DNA from: Agapanthus africanus
Taxonomy: Eukaryota > Streptophyta > Magnoliopsida > Asparagales > Amaryllidaceae
Length of the DNA: 64,000 bases
NCBI GenBank assembly: GCA_030015575.1
Contig: JASDDO010000026.1
Span: 449,663,096 to 449,727,095 of the forward strand
Reading direction: 5' to 3'
Shown: positions 54,638 to 64,000 of the stretch, piece by piece
Numbering within the stretch: the first letter of the stretch is position 1
Layout of the letters: each line of letters opens with the position of its first letter
Notes under the pieces: model-generated
What the model was told of the DNA's origin: nothing
The model's database searches: none
The model's input: only the letters and a program-made list of their open reading frames with translations
Program-made: the position numbers and the translations under genes

Positions 54638-56662
54638 TGTAAGTCCACGTTGCCCACCCCGGTGCTTACGGGGAGACGGAAAACATAATAAAAATTGGAT
54701 TTTTATCAACTATAGGCAACATGGACCAAGCTTTAAGGATCTTTGCTAAACAAAAACAAGCTAACCCTAACTAGTAACTAGCTAAGTGATGGAAAGGTTA
54801 TACCTTGAGCTCAAAGTCCTTCTCTCCTTGCTCCTTGGAATGGTAGAAAGAGGTCACCTTGCTTGTCTTCTCCCGTCAAAGAAGGATCCACCCGAAAGCC
54901 TCGACCTTTAGCTTCAACTCCAAGCTAGGAGTAACTAGAGTGCAAGAAATGCTAAGACTTGAACCCTAGAAGAGAGTAGAGAAGATCAAGTGAGGGTTTT
55001 TCTCAAGCTTTTTGTTTCTCAACACATGAGAGGGAGAGAGCTTGAGGGAGAGGATGAGCAAGAGAGAGAAATGATATGAGAGAATGAATTATTAGTGAGC
55101 CATTCTCACTAATATGTGTGCATTATTTTAATTCAATAATTAGCTAGAAAATTGTCATGGTTTAATCAAGACATGACCATTATCATTTCAATATTAATGC
55201 AAATTGCAAAGATCAAAGAGCATCTTCCAAATGAAATGATTATGGTCAAGTTGTCAATGAAGTCAAATGGTCAACAACAACAACCATGCACAATTATTAA
55301 GCTAATTATCAATTAACTATAATACACACAAAAGCAAAAGGGTTAATAAAATGACAATAGCCATTAACCCTAAACAAGGTCCTCTCCCTCAATCTCAAGC
55401 AACTGTGCATACGCACCCGCATTCGTGATCCGAGGAACACGAATACTCTGAGAAAAACCAATCTCAAATCATATACTAGGATCCGGCTTAAACCAAAGCC
55501 CGCTAGTATAAACTGTCCGGACAGCAAACGTGCACAAGTGCGCGGATGCGAACGAACCCTGTCGCAAAACCATGCGACCTCTACTCATTTTGCCTAAAGG
55601 CGAATAGCTCTCTGTGTGGGACTCTAAAGACTCGACACTACGCTGGCAGTGGGTTTAACCACAGACCGCAAGCGGCACTAGCTGTACGTAACGGTCCCCA
55701 GGTAGATGTCGATAAGAAGACTGACGAGGTGAACCCCATCTGCACTCCTACTGAGCCTGTATGTGACAGTCTCCGTACAGTCCGGTATGCTCGTCTGATA
55801 CATCGCATGGCGGGCCTAGGGGGGCGGTGAACGTCAGTCCCCTAATAGCGGTACAAGTCGTGTCGGAGTGTAGCCCAGAACACCCTAAGATAACACTGGA
55901 AACCTACCAGTATATCTCGCTTGCCCTGGCCAGGGACTACTCGTGTAATGGCTCTCCTGGACACAGCGCGATGTCAACCCCCAATACCGGGAGAGACGAA
56001 TCCTGTCTAACCGTCACTGCCTCCAAGTGTTTCGGGACTGCACCCAAAAACTACCTGTTTGCACGACTCCTTTGAGCCGTGGTAGGGTAGTAATCAAAGT
56101 GCAGTAGGAACACACTCGAGGCGAAGTGACAGTGTCAAGTCAGCGGACTAAGCTGTACTCATGTCACCTGGGAACTGATAACTGACGATAGGTATATTAC
56201 CAACCAACAGTTCCCGACGAGTCCTGTCCAGTGTACTCGTAACCTAACGAGCACCCGCATACTATCCCAAGTACGACGTACTAACGGCTGTGGGACAGAC
56301 CGTCTCCCACACTGGGATGAGAAGCGCATACGCTAGTCTACTCCGGAGTATCGATGCCCTGTCTCGATAGTCCAACGACCAGGGACCTATATAAGGATGT
56401 GCTTATAGATTACCCAGCTCCCACGAGTGCGAGCGCCATCACAACGCTGGTAATCAAGCAAAGATCCTAAGGGCTCCACTAATATGTATATCAGCAATAT
56501 GCTAAAAGAAACACATGCACATATTAAAGCAGAGACAAACCAAGTAGCATACTACCATTTCGAGCAAGATTGTATATACAACTGTGAATATCCCAAGCTT
56601 CCATTAAGTAATATACAAACCAGTATGATACAATAATGGCCTCTAGGGCATATACACTAACA
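54638..56662 (-). repeat. R2 5' LTR (2025 bp)
   Basis: Nearly identical to 46551-48592. TGCAA at 56663-56667 is the right TSD copy and R1 protease codons resume there. Confidence 0.95.
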
Positions 56663-58751
56663 TGCAATTCTTTGCAGGCACTGAAAAGCCATAGAGTTCT
56701 GAAGACCGGTGATATGACTCTCAGGGTTGCTAACGGAGCGAGCGTGGATGATGTGTCCGTAGGGGAATATCACCTTGGATTGACGAGTGGACATATTTTG
56801 GTTTTGCACAACTGTTTTTGTGTACTAGTTTGACTTGTAATATCATTTATGTATCTTTGTTATCCAATGAAGGTTATGATTTTACTTTTGTAAGCGATGT
56901 TGTAAACATCCACCTTAATCATGGTCTGATTGGGTCAGGTAGTCTAAACAACGGTATATACGTATTAAACCAACTATAAGTTTTCAACGTCCAGAACACA
57001 CATAAAAGAAAGACTCCAGAATTAAATCAAGCTTTCTTATGGCATTGTAGACTAGGTCACATCAATGAGACAAGGTTAACCAAGTTACATAAAGAAGGAT
57101 ATTTGGATCCATTCGAATATCAATTTTATGCAACTTGTCAATCATGTCTCCAAAGAAAGATGACAAAGACCCCGTTCACTGGACACGGAGTAAGAGCGAG
57201 TGAGCTCTTGGGAGTCATACACAGCGACGTGTGTGGTTCAATGTCTACACATGCAAGAAGTGGTTATTCCTATTTCATTACTTTTACGGATGATTTCTCT
57301 AGGTATGGACATATTTTCTTGATGAAACATAAATCCGAGGCCTTTGAGAAATTATGAGAATATAAGAATGAAGTGGAAAAACAAACCGGCAAAAATATCA
57401 AGACACTGAGATCTGATCGAGGTGGTGAATACTTGAGTGCCGAGTTCCTGGATTACCTAAAAGAGAATGGAATTCTCTCTCAGCTTACTCCTCCATACAT
57501 ACCACAACACAACGGTGTATCGGAGAGAAGGAATCGAACCCTATTGGATATGGTACGTTCCATGATGAGTAACGCTGAGTTACCGCGATCATTCTGGGGC
57601 TATGCACTAGAATCAGCTGCATATCTTTTGAATAAAGTTTCTACCAAGACTATGCCTACTACACCATATTAGATGTGGAGTGGGAAGAAACCCTATCTTT
57701 AGTATCTGAAGATGTTGGGATGTCCAGCTTTTGTTAAAAAGCAGCATGCGGACAAACTCGAGGCACGATCAGTAATGTGTAAGTTTGTGGGATACCTAAA
57801 GAACTCCAGGGGGTATCTTTTCTATCACGCAGAGTAACAAAAGGTTTTTGTTTCTCGTCATGCCCACTTTCTGGAACATCAGTTTTTAGAAAAAGAAACA
57901 AGTGGGAGCGCAAAAGAACTGGAAGAAATTTCAGAACCATAAGCTATTACTGAAAGCTTAGTGGAACCAGAAGTTTCAAAAGAACAGGACATTCCTGCAC
58001 CTCTCCGCTGGAGTAGTAGGCTGTCTCATCCGCCTAAGAGATACTACGATTTTTCATAGACGGGGATAGAGAGGATTGCATCATTGATAATGATGAGCTG
58101 ACTAACTTCCAGCAAGCCATTCAGAGCATTGACTCGGTAAAATGGCTGGATGCATTGCGGACCGAGATGGAGTCCATGCACACCAACAAAGTATGGACTT
58201 TGGACATTGCTCTAGAAGGGGTAAAACCCGTAGGATGCAAATGGATCTTCAGAAAGAAGATTGGTGTAGATGGACAGGTTGAAACCTATAAGACTAGACT
58301 TGTTGCAAAAGGATTTCGTCAAAGACCTGGTCTGGACTATGACGAAACCTTTTCTCCAGTGGCTATGCTCAAATCCATTCGGATCCTTCTTTCCATTGCT
58401 GCCTTCCACGATTATGAGATCTGGCAGATGGACGTAAAGACGGCCTTTCTAAATGGTAATTTAGAAGAGTGCGTCTATATGGATCAGCCAGAGAGTTTCA
58501 TTCAGAGTGGGAGCAGCGGTAAAGTGTGCAAGTTGCTTAAGTCCATTTATGGACAAAAGCAGGCATCGCGGAGGTGGAATATCTGTTTTGATGAGACAGT
58601 CAAAGAATTCGACTTTATCAAAAATCCAGATGAACCATGCAATTACAATAAGATTGTAGGGAGAACTGTAGTATTCCTCGTCATGTACGTAGATGACATT
58701 CTCTTAATAGAAAATGACATTCCTATGCTACAGTCAGTCAAAGGATTCTTG
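56663..58751 (+). pseudogene. R1 protease end, integrase and RT (broken)
   Basis: Resumes exactly where R2 cut R1: the codons for CNSLQALKSHRVL follow the SHIC of 46550. Frames then change near 56830. The pre-integrase motif FLWHCRLGH and CQSC, integrase FTDDFSRYG and SERRNRT, and RT GCKWIFRKKIG, FSPVAMLKSIRILL and YVDD (inside VMYVDDILLI) are all readable. Stops occur at 57355, 57670 and several places to 58060. The longest clean piece is 58155-58751 (RT). Q3 cuts it at 58751, after the codons for QSVKGFL. Confidence 0.88.
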
Positions 58752-60883
58752 TGTTGGAGATAGGGCCCTCAGAGTCAATTATTGGATCACAGACACGTGA
58801 TTGCAATGATTGAGGGAGGACCTATACCGGTAGGGCAGTCTTACTCAAGATGATAGTATGCTATCTGGTTTATCTTTATCATCGTGTATTGCTTTAGGTG
58901 ACCTTACTGGTCACTATTGCACGTTGATAGAGCCCCTAGGAATCTTTCTTGACTACCAGCAGTATGAGGGCAATCATATACGTGGGAGCTAGGGTCTATA
59001 AGCACATCCTTAAACGGTCCCTAGTCATGGGAGTTTCGAGACAGGGCATCGATTCTCCAGAGTAGACTAGTGTATACAGTCGAGACCCCGACGAGGGGCG
59101 GTGGCCGGTCTCACAAGCCACTGGTGTCAGTTAGTTCACCTAAGATATATACAGGTGCTCATTGGGTTATGAGTACACCGGACAGGACTCGCCGGGAACA
59201 TGCTAGTTGGTCTTATACCTGACGTCAGATAGCAGTTCCCTGGTGACATGTGTACAGGTTAGTTCATCGACCTGAGATCGTCATTTGTCTCGTGTGAGTT
59301 CCCACTGTACTTTGATTAGTACCCTACCACGCTCAAAGGAGACGTGCAAACAGGTTTTAGTTGGGTACAGTCCCGAGCCACATGGAGGCAGTGAGCGGAT
59401 CTGCAGGGGTTCGTCTCTCCCGGTATTGGGGGTGAGGTCGCGCTGTGTCTAGGAGAGACCTTACATGAAGTCCTTGGCCAAGGCAGGAGATTTACTGGTA
59501 GGTATTCCAGTAGTATCTCTGTGTGTTCTGGGCTACGCTCCGACACGACTTGTACCGCTTTTGGGGGTCTGACTTTTACCAACCCCCTAGGCCCGCCATG
59601 CGATGCTCATAGACGAACGGACCGGACTGTACGGATATTGTCACTGACAGGCTCAGTAGGGTGTCAGGATGAGTTCGCTCATCGACGTCCCTTTTGGTCA
59701 ATACCTGGTAGCCCGTTACGTATAGGCTAATACCTTTGACGTGCTAGTGGTTAAATCCACAGCCAAAGTATTGACGAGTCTTTAGAGTCCCCCATAGGCC
59801 AGTTTCTCAAGTTTCAGGCGAAATGCTGTAGAGACCGTATGGAGATATGGCAGGGTTCGATCAGATACGTGCGGTATTGCACGGATCATGATTGGACGGA
59901 TAATACTAGCGGGCTTTGGTTTAAGCCGGATCCTAGTATTGTACAGTGTAGATTTTGTCTCATTGCATTTGTATTCGGTCGGGATACAAATGCGGGTATG
60001 TATATACAGTAGCGGGGTTTCCTGTAATTTATTACGGGATCAGTTTTTTGAAGTTGCCAGTTTGTTTTCCGTTTCGGCCATTTTCCTTTGTTTCCTTTCC
60101 TTGGCTGAAAATTGGTGGAGGAGGGCTTATTTGCAAGCATGCAAATTTGTTTTGTGGAGGGTGTTATTTGCATGTTGTATTATTTCATGATGATTCTACC
60201 ACCATTGACTTCTATGTTCATGATGGCTTGACTTGTGGAGTTATGATGGTTGATGGAGTGTTGGATTTTGTTGGTGATCATTTCTTCTCATCATCACTTT
60301 TTCTCTCTCTTGTATTATTCTTGGGGCTCACTTATTCTTCATGCTAACTCTCTCCATTCTCTCATTTTCCTCATGAGCAAGAGGCCGACCACTAATGGGA
60401 GGGCTGCCAAATTTTTGGGTGTGGGATTTCATCCTTTTTGGCTTGCAAAATTCATATAGCTCCACAAAAAGCCTACTTCTCCTTCTCCACTAAGACTATG
60501 GCAACTTCCTTTACCCCAAAGAGACATAGAGCACTACACTTGATCTACAGCAATTCTTGGGCGCGTCGACTCGCCAACTTCGTGCCCGAGTTGCCTCGGT
60601 CCAGAGATGGGAGCCCGTAAAAGAACCCGGCGATGTGGTGCCCGTTCCGACGAGGAGGTGAAGACCGGAGATTCCGCGGGGAGATCAGGACGACGACGAG
60701 AAGACCGAAGGACACGGATCGCTCGGTATATCTCTCTACCCCTTCTCTTGTTAGCTAGGATTAGATTAATGGCTCGATCCGGGATTCAAAGTGCGCGGTA
60801 GTGCCGGTTCTAGTTTATAGAAAAGTTTTATATTCCGCATTTTGGCCTCGTTTAGACGGCCGGGGCGCCGCCGTGCACTTACA
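58752..60883 (+). repeat. Q3 5' LTR (2132 bp)
   Basis: Starts TGTTGGAGATAGGGCCC and ends GTGCACTTACA. Similar to Q1 over its length. The shared inverted repeat is at 59194-59240. Several frames of 60-130 codons in 59880-60800 have no recognisable domain; I take them as chance. Confidence 0.88.
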
Positions 60884-60884
60884 C

Positions 60885-60897
60885 TGGTATTAGAGCC
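60885..60897 (+). other. Q3 primer-binding site
   Basis: TGGTATTAGAGCC, one base after the LTR; one change from the tRNA-Met complement. Confidence 0.88.
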
Positions 60898-61101
60898 ACG
60901 CCATTAACCTAGTCTAGCTTGGTCTAACGTGTTTACATTTTCGATCGAACAAAAATTCGAAAACCCGATATCAAAAAGCACAGTTTCTATCGATTTTATT
61001 TTTTGCTCAAAATTTTTTTCAGTACATTGCAGAAATACGTGCAGGGAATTCTAAGCAATCTGAGAAAATTTGGTCGCGTGACGTCATCTTACCACCGCGT
61101 A

Positions 61102-61132
61102 ACCGCGGCCAAACCCACGCATTGGCCGCGGT
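61102..61132 (+). ncRNA. Q3 leader GC-rich palindrome
   Basis: Arms ACCGCGGCCAA (61102-61112) and TTGGCCGCGGT (61122-61132) are perfect around a 9-nt loop. It is 205 nt from the primer site. Confidence 0.72.
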
Positions 61133-61329
61133 TCCGCCGCAAGGTTGACTGTTCATTGCACCACATTTTCACAGTAGCTTTCTGGGTTGAAAATGGGGTT
61201 TTTTGAATATTCTTTTGGGCCCAGATTTTTCTTTGAGTGCTACAGTAGTGCTTGGGGCCACTTGGGTAAATTTGATCGATCGAAAATTTTAAACATGTTA
61301 GTTCACAGTATTTACATTATATCTGCGAC

Positions 61330-61407
61330 CGTGAATGTCATTTGATCGGTAAATCCTGTCTAACTGCTATAGCCCTTTTAGACGGATTTGCGAACGTGAC
61401 ATTCACG
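61330..61407 (+). ncRNA. Q3 leader second stem-loop
   Basis: CGTGAATGTCA (61330-61340) pairs with TGACATTCACG (61397-61407), AAATCC (61351-61356) with GGATTT (61384-61389), and GTCTAA (61358-61363) with TTAGAC (61378-61383), all perfect. It begins 433 nt from the primer site. Confidence 0.75.
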
Positions 61408-62346
61408 TTGATGTTCTGTGTTGTGCTGTGATGTTCCAGATTGGTCATGGGGGATAGCCTGGATGCAATGTTAGTACAGTTTTGGTTTATATGTACATTT
61501 GATATTGCGGGGAGAGCGTCCGACATGTGGACTGCCGTCACTGCCTGTTTGTATATTATTCTTTTGGGGCACGACCGGGGTGAGGTCGATGTACCCGTTG
61601 TATGTATATTTTACTTTCTGTACTAGGATTACCCCACGGAGGGGTGCACGGATAGCCGGATTCTTGAGGGCAATGGGCCCGCATCTCATGGTATTGAGAC
61701 GGAGGGGGCTTTACTCTAGAATTGGCGGGCTATTCGCCGCATTCGTAGGGGGTACAGGTTGACCCAAGGAGGGGTGCCCAAGTTACCGGATTCCGTGAAG
61801 TGCTGGGTGGTCCATTCACGTTGCTGAAGGGGGCTGCCTCGCTTCAGGTCTTGGAGGATAACTTGCCGCGCCGGTAGGGGTCTAGGATCTCATTGCACAG
61901 GCTATCCACACGACCAGGGGAACGTCGGGTTTCAGTAGCGGCTCTATGAAACCCAGGGATCCCAGATATCTGTATTGTTCTGTGATGCTTATTACATTTC
62001 TGTGATGTTGTATTTTATCATGCCTTGAGCGAATATTATATATTGATATATATATTAGTAGATGTTGTATATGTTTTGCATCCGCGCTAGTCCAGTCCCC
62101 GCTCTGTCGTTAGTTAACTAACCTAACGGGTAATGACGGGACCCAGTGGAGAATGCGGATGGCATATACGTACATCATTATTTTCGTTCTTTATCGGTGT
62201 GATCAATTGATGGGACTGCATTGATTCGGATCAATGCAAGCTAAACAAACCTAATCTGATGTTGTTGGAACAATTTTTCAAAAAGCTGTTATTGCAAGAA
62301 CGTTCTCTTTTGTTTTGCACAGTGGTATTCGGTTATGAATATCCAG

Positions 62347-62541
62347 CACCTCAGTCGACGAGGCAAAGGCCGAGATCCCTTCACCGGGAGTGACCCCTTA
62401 GACAGAAGTTTGCGTCAGGGCAATAACTTCAATATAGCCGATTACTTTTGCTTTGCATCGTGGTATTCAGTTGGAATATCCTGCACCTCATTCTACGGGG
62501 AAAGAGCCGAGATCCCTTCACCGGGAGTGACCTCTTTAGCA
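62347..62541 (+). repeat. Q3 leader direct repeats (period about 138 bp)
   Basis: Two blocks with GAGATCCCTTCACCGGGAGT lie at 62347-62404 and 62486-62541; sense-strand version of the repeats in Q1, Q2 and P3. Confidence 0.72.
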
Positions 62542-62675
62542 AAGGTTTTCGTCACTATATTTTAATAAAGCTATCCAGTTCCTTCAACGATATCAAGTTC
62601 ATTAGTTAAAGGTTTTTCGCCAGAAACCATTCGTAGCCCTCCATCGTTTCATATGAATAGTCAATAGTATTCAAG

Positions 62676-62885
62676 CTGTGTTTGTTGGCCAAAGTCAAGG
62701 CACAGTGTTTGGTAGCTATTGGGTGTTCATATGCAGCATAGATAGATGCGTTGGTTTGGGACAGTCGTACTGCCTTGTTGGCCAAAGTCAAGGGTAGGTA
62801 CGGGTGGGTTCAAATTAACCTGGAGAATGACGGGTAGAACTTGACATGTGACTTATGATTTGTTGGCCAAAGTCAAGGTCATAAG
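62676..62885 (+). ncRNA. Q3 leader: three-hairpin motif array
   Basis: GTTGGCCAAAGTCAAGG occurs three times (near 62684, 62777 and 62862). Outer arms CTGTG (62676-62680) with CACAG (62701-62705), and CTTATGA (62852-62858) with TCATAAG (62879-62885). Inner TTGGC pairs with GTCAA. Confidence 0.7.
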
Positions 62886-63159
62886 AGCATGGGGCAAAAA
62901 TCACATCGGGAGTTTCTAAAGAAACTGAAACTTGCCAGATATGCGCATACCTTCTGGAGTGTGATAACGTGAGCGGATTCCGTCACGTTATCATGCGATG
63001 ATAGTTGGATCCCGATTCCCACTGATGAGTTGGTTTACTCCTCGGGCGATCGCGACTAATTCTTCTTTCAGGTTTGGAGGAGAATTTGACGGTACAGTGG
63101 GAGGTTTCCTGATTAGATAAATTGGTAACCATTCTGATCTAGGTTAGAGTGCACGCTGA

Positions 63160-63189
63160 GTGTTTCTTTTCTCTCTCTCTCTTTGGCAG
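63160..63189 (+). promoter_or_regulatory. Q3 polypyrimidine tract plus CAG
   Basis: GTGTTTCTTTTCTCTCTCTC and TCTTTGG run into CAG at 63187-63189, then CGACC, as before gag in R1 and R2. In Q3 no gag start follows. Confidence 0.42.
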
Positions 63190-64000
63190 CGACCATTGAC
63201 CCGACCTTAGACTATGACTCAGTGACCAAGTTGACCGAACCTTCTTATAAGACTGGCTTTTGGATTGTCAGAGTTGCGTACCTCATTGCCACTCCTACTT
63301 TTACCCTTTTCTCCAGGACACCCCGTATTACTACGAAGGTCCACTTCCATTGGATAAAACCATCGTATGGTTATATACGAACTCGAAGGAACTTGTTCCA
63401 GATTCGAGGATGGTTTCCGGTTCTGGAGAAAACGAATAGGACTATTCAGTTGTCTTTTCCTTTTACCTTCTCTCAGGTTGTAAGTGCTCCTTGGATTAGG
63501 ACAGTACACCTATTACGCAAATTGGATAGTCTTCTTCCAAACCATAGGCAGGTGCCGACCGGTAGGGAATGAAGAAAACCAATTAGCCTAACGATGGTGT
63601 ACAGAAGGTATTATGTAAAGACAAATAAAGGGATTAGAAGGAGGGCAAAGTAAATTGCGACTGCTATTCACGACCAAACCAAGTATTTCATTACCACTCC
63701 TACTTCACCTTTGTATTTCTCCAGGACACTCCGTATCACTACGAAGATCCACAGTTTATTGGATATTCCATCATATGGTTATATACGAACTCGAAAGGAA
63801 CTTGTTCCAGTTCGGGGATGGATTCTCGTTCAGGAGAAATAGGAATAAGGTTTATTCAGTTGTCTTTTATCTTCACCTTCTCTCGCATTGTGAGTGATCT
63901 TAGGATTAGGACAGTACACCCATTATGCTTATTGGATAGTCTTCTTCCAAACCATAGGCTGGTGCCGAACGGTAGGGAAGGAAGAAAACCATTTGGCCTA
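63190..64000 (+). repeat. Q3 tandem repeat in the gag position (unit about 400 bp)
   Basis: Copies begin near 63289 and 63690 with ACTCCTACTT and share GGACAC(C/T)CCGTAT, ATGGTTATATACGAACTCG, GGACAGTACACC and GGATAGTCTTCTTCC. The second copy runs off the window. A 129-codon frame (63183-63572) and an 80-codon frame (63655-63897) read through parts but look like remnants. Confidence 0.65.

Larger units (their letters stand above)
46551..56662 (-). mobile_element. R2: nearly intact Ty1/copia element (minus)
   Basis: LTRs at 46551-48592 and 54638-56662 differ by about 20 substitutions and one 17-bp indel, about 1 percent. The TSD TGCAA is exact (46546-46550 and 56663-56667). PPT, primer site, leader, gag and pol are all present in copia order. 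Three lesions are seen in the coding region: TAG at the gag/protease border, a 1-base frameshift near 51524, and TAG near the end of RNase H. It inserted in the protease of its own family member R1. Confidence 0.95.
7983..58751 (+). mobile_element. R1: Ty1/copia element (plus), in three pieces, right end beyond Q3
   Basis: Pieces at 7983-8590, 42134-46550 and 56663-58751 join in order as 5' LTR, primer site, leader, gag, protease, integrase and RT. Interruptions are Q2 in the LTR, R2 in protease and Q3 in RT. Family R is defined by its close relation to R2. The 5 bp before it (TTTAT, 7978-7982) are the presumed left TSD; the right end is outside the window so it cannot be confirmed. The gag type and PPT sequence suggest a Tork/TAR/Angela-like copia lineage, assigned only tentatively. 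Confidence 0.85.
58752..64000 (+). mobile_element. Q3: Ty1/copia element of family Q (plus), right end outside window
   Basis: 5' LTR, primer site, leader and the gag-position repeats are visible; pol and the 3' LTR would follow beyond 64000. The left flank TCTTG (58747-58751) is the presumed TSD. LTR, leader structures and repeats match Q1 and Q2. It interrupts R1 RT. Confidence 0.88.

Noticed and set aside
59955-60347. 130-codon frame in the Q3 LTR, with hydrophobic stretches
   Set aside because: Inside the LTR; apparent membrane segments come from T-rich sequence. No counterpart in the Q1 or Q2 LTRs.
1-64000. Host genes, tRNA, rRNA or satellite DNA
   Set aside because: Looked for on both strands; all sequence can be assigned to retroelement LTRs, leaders or polyproteins except the uncertain block near 19600-20480.

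Overview
The window is a block of nested long-terminal-repeat (LTR) retrotransposons from a plant nuclear genome. The evidence is tRNA-Met-type primer sites (TGGTATCAGAGC and variants), TG...CA LTRs of 2.0-3.1 kb, 5-bp target-site duplications (TSDs), Ty1/copia and Ty3/gypsy chromovirus polyproteins, and the absence of any recognisable host gene, tRNA or rRNA. Host species cannot be told from the sequence.

I recognise ten insertions. Three related copia LTR families are labelled P, Q and R, and there is one gypsy element, H. P1 is a partial LTR (1-1154, minus) inserted in Q1. Q1 (1155-6687, minus, left end outside the window) is inserted in P2, a partial plus-strand P LTR seen at 6688-7982. 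R1 (plus) starts at 7983, also inside P2, and its pieces lie at 7983-8590, 42134-46550 and 56663-58751. Q2 (8591-42128, minus) sits in the R1 5' LTR. H (9656-33390, plus) sits in an LTR of Q2. P3 (12711-23080, minus) sits in the H 5' LTR, and P4 (23769-25937), a solo LTR, sits in H gag. R2 (46551-56662, minus) sits in the R1 protease region. Q3 (58752 to beyond the window, plus) sits in R1 pol. The chain P2 > R1 > Q2 > H > P3 is five levels deep. TSDs are exact for H (AATAC), P3 (TAGAC) and R2 (TGCAA), and have one mismatch for Q2 (AGCAG/AACAG) and P4 (TTTGC/TTTAC).

Coding content is only retroelement polyprotein, all of it broken to some degree. R2 is the best preserved copia: gag, protease, integrase, RT and RNase H are all recognisable, with two stop codons and one frameshift. 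H keeps one reading frame from gag to chromodomain with seven stop codons and no frameshift. R1 has the same gene order as R2 but many lesions. Families P and Q have lost most or all of gag; in Q its place is taken by a roughly 400-bp tandem repeat.

The most interesting signal is non-coding. Every copia leader (2.05-3.1 kb between primer site and gag) carries the same series of inverted repeats whose arms change together between elements: a GC-rich palindrome about 190-206 nt after the primer site, a second stem-loop at about 433-446 nt (displaced in P3), and three TTGRC/GYCAA hairpins nearer gag, followed by a polypyrimidine-CAG acceptor-like site just before gag. Family P LTRs also hold an array of short palindromes with 3-nt centres. 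These look like conserved RNA or cruciform structures kept while the proteins decayed.
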